This document shows, one piece after another, positions 23,741 through 24,533 of a stretch of 24,533 bases of DNA. Positions within the stretch are counted from its first letter, which is position 1, and every line of letters starts with the position of its first letter. The notes under the pieces were generated by a model. The model was not told where the DNA came from. It did no database searches and saw only the letters and a list, made by a program, of their open reading frames with translations. The stretch is from the NCBI GenBank assembly GCA_964439135.1, contig CAYTNN010000048.1, positions 1 to 24,533 of the forward strand, given 5' to 3'. A program made the translations under genes and the position numbers. This DNA comes from JAFGPJ01 sp964439135 (lineage in GTDB: Bacteria; Planctomycetota; Phycisphaerae; Sedimentisphaerales; Anaerobacaceae).

Positions 23741-23786
23741 CCACTATATCTGGCGTATCTCCCGGTTATTATTCTATATGTTGTGG
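23741..23786 (+). promoter_or_regulatory. Two NrdR-box-like sites upstream of nrdJ
   Basis: Compared with the NrdR box consensus acaCwAtATaTwGtgt, box 1 at 23741-23756 (CCACTATATCTGGCGT) matches 12 of 16 positions, and box 2 at 23771-23786 (ATTCTATATGTTGTGG) also matches 12. Their centres are 30 bp apart, close to three helical turns, the usual spacing of tandem NrdR boxes. They lie 29-74 bp before the start codon, where a repressor would block initiation. The core CTATAT is identical in both. Confidence 0.6.
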
Positions 23787-23814
23787 TCCTAATTTTTCGC
23801 ACGGAGGCGTATAA

Positions 23815-24533
23815 ATGTCGAACCAATTTGAGCCTGGAAATCCTTTCAGAGCTAAGAAAACACAACCGGAAACGTCCATAGGAGCCTCCGAATCTATGGG
23901 ATTGAAGGTAGAACAATTTTTTTCGACGCCGGGCACTCATCCATTCGACGAGCTTGAATGGGAGACTCGGTCGGCCAAGATTACAGGCGATGACGGCCAG
24001 GCCATCTTCGAGCAGGACAACATCGAAGTGCCGACATGCTGGAGTCAATTAGCGACCAAAGTCGTTGCCAGCAAATACTTTTACGGTGACGGAGAATCCG
24101 GCCAGCGGGAAAATTCCGTCAAGCAGCTCGTCCATCGCGTTTGCAAAACTATCGCCGACAGGGGCAGAAAAGACGGTTACTTCAGCACTGATGAAGATGC
24201 CGAGATATTCTACAACGAATTGACATGGCTCTGCGTGAATCAATACGGGTCATTTAATTCTCCCGTGTGGTTCAACGTCGGTCTTTTAGACGTCTATGGC
24301 GTTTCCGGCGGAAAGCATAATTTCCATTGGGACCCGGAGCGTAAAGAGGCCGTCGCCTGTGAGAACAGCTACGAATACCCGCAGGCTTCCGCCTGTTTTA
24401 TCCAGTCGGTCAAGGACTCGATGGAAGATATCATGCGCCTTGCGGCCAGCGAAGCGATGCTGTTCAAGCACGGCTCGGGAACCGGAACCGACTTATCAAC
24501 ACTGAGAAGCAGCAAAGAGAAGCTCTCCGGCGG
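23815..24533 (+). CDS. nrdJ: Vitamin B12-dependent (class II) ribonucleotide reductase, N-terminal part
   Basis: Adenosylcobalamin-dependent reduction of ribonucleotides to deoxyribonucleotides, oxygen-independent. The frame starts at ATG 23815 with GGAGG seven bases upstream and stays open to the end of the window (239 full codons). The N-terminus reads MSNQFEPGNPFRAKK, and diagnostic segments follow: IEVPTCWSQLATKVVASKYF, WLCVNQYGSFNSPVWFNVG, EYPQASACFIQSVKDSMEDI with the first redox cysteine, and LFKHGSGTGTDLSTLR. This is the extended-type NrdJ common in anaerobic and deep-branching bacteria. No cobalamin riboswitch is seen upstream, but two NrdR-box-like sites are. The catalytic thiyl cysteine and the C-terminal cysteines lie beyond the window. 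Confidence 0.95.
   Translation, partial: MSNQFEPGNPFRAKKTQPETSIGASESMGLKVEQFFSTPGTHPFDELEWETRSAKITGDDGQAIFEQDNIEVPTCWSQLATKVVASKYFYGDGESGQRENSVKQLVHRVCKTIADRGRKDGYFSTDEDAEIFYNELTWLCVNQYGSFNSPVWFNVGLLDVYGVSGGKHNFHWDPERKEAVACENSYEYPQASACFIQSVKDSMEDIMRLAASEAMLFKHGSGTGTDLSTLRSSKEKLSG

Noticed and set aside
23566..23814. Cobalamin riboswitch upstream of nrdJ
   Set aside because: No B12-box (GCCACTG) or supporting stems can be seen; two NrdR-box-like sites explain the region better.
1..24533. CRISPR arrays, tRNA or rRNA genes, insertion sequences
   Set aside because: No regularly spaced repeats, cloverleaf-compatible TTCRA motifs, rRNA cores or transposase frames were found in the gaps.

Overview
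The window looks like a metagenome-derived scaffold from a member of the Planctomycetota, most likely the Phycisphaerae/Sedimentisphaerales side of the phylum. This rests on gene content and style only. There are large secreted parallel beta-helix, PA14 and Fn3-like proteins, a dockerin-like EF-hand pair, a membrane-anchored SGNH hydrolase with TPRs, a DUF362 protein and a class II ribonucleotide reductase. Many exported proteins have no recognisable enzymatic core. A 100-N scaffold gap (2167-2266) interrupts the first gene.

Layout. 187-2495 (-): secreted beta-helix/dockerin/Fn3 protein with a good sigma70-type promoter. 2681-4004 (-): ndk and, upstream of it, a MotB/OmpA-type lipoprotein. 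4332-7420 (+): ispH, an intrinsic terminator, then a six-S1-domain ribosomal protein S1. 7421-8021: a gene-free, inverted-repeat-rich stretch that could be a long leader. 8022-10598 (+): secreted PA14/Ig/ConA-like/discoidin-like protein with a strong terminator. 11033-16068 (+): SGNH-TPR membrane protein followed by a DUF362/beta-helix membrane protein. 16190-18393 (+): ECF sigma factor, anti-sigma factor and exported PDZ protein, arranged as an envelope-stress style operon. 18436-19776 (-): a short UvrC convergent with that operon. 20000-22278 (+): an AT-rich block of four small genes, a winged-helix protein, two membrane or exported unknowns and a HEPN-motif protein. 22459-22948 (+): a MntA-like nucleotidyltransferase followed by what looks like an internally deleted HEPN partner. 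22927-23565 (+): a GDSL esterase. 23815 to the end (+): the N-terminal third or so of nrdJ, preceded by two NrdR-box-like sites.

How the parts fit. The housekeeping genes (ndk, ispH, rpsA, uvrC, nrdJ) are scattered between surface-protein genes and one accessory block. The two beta-helix proteins share a C-terminal module of about 72 residues. The best candidates for something new are the AT-rich cassette with a HEPN motif, the membrane-anchored DUF362-beta-helix fusion beside the SGNH-TPR protein, the PDZ-only target in the sigma/anti-sigma operon, and the long hairpin-rich region before the PA14 gene. I found no CRISPR array, rRNA, tRNA or insertion sequence.
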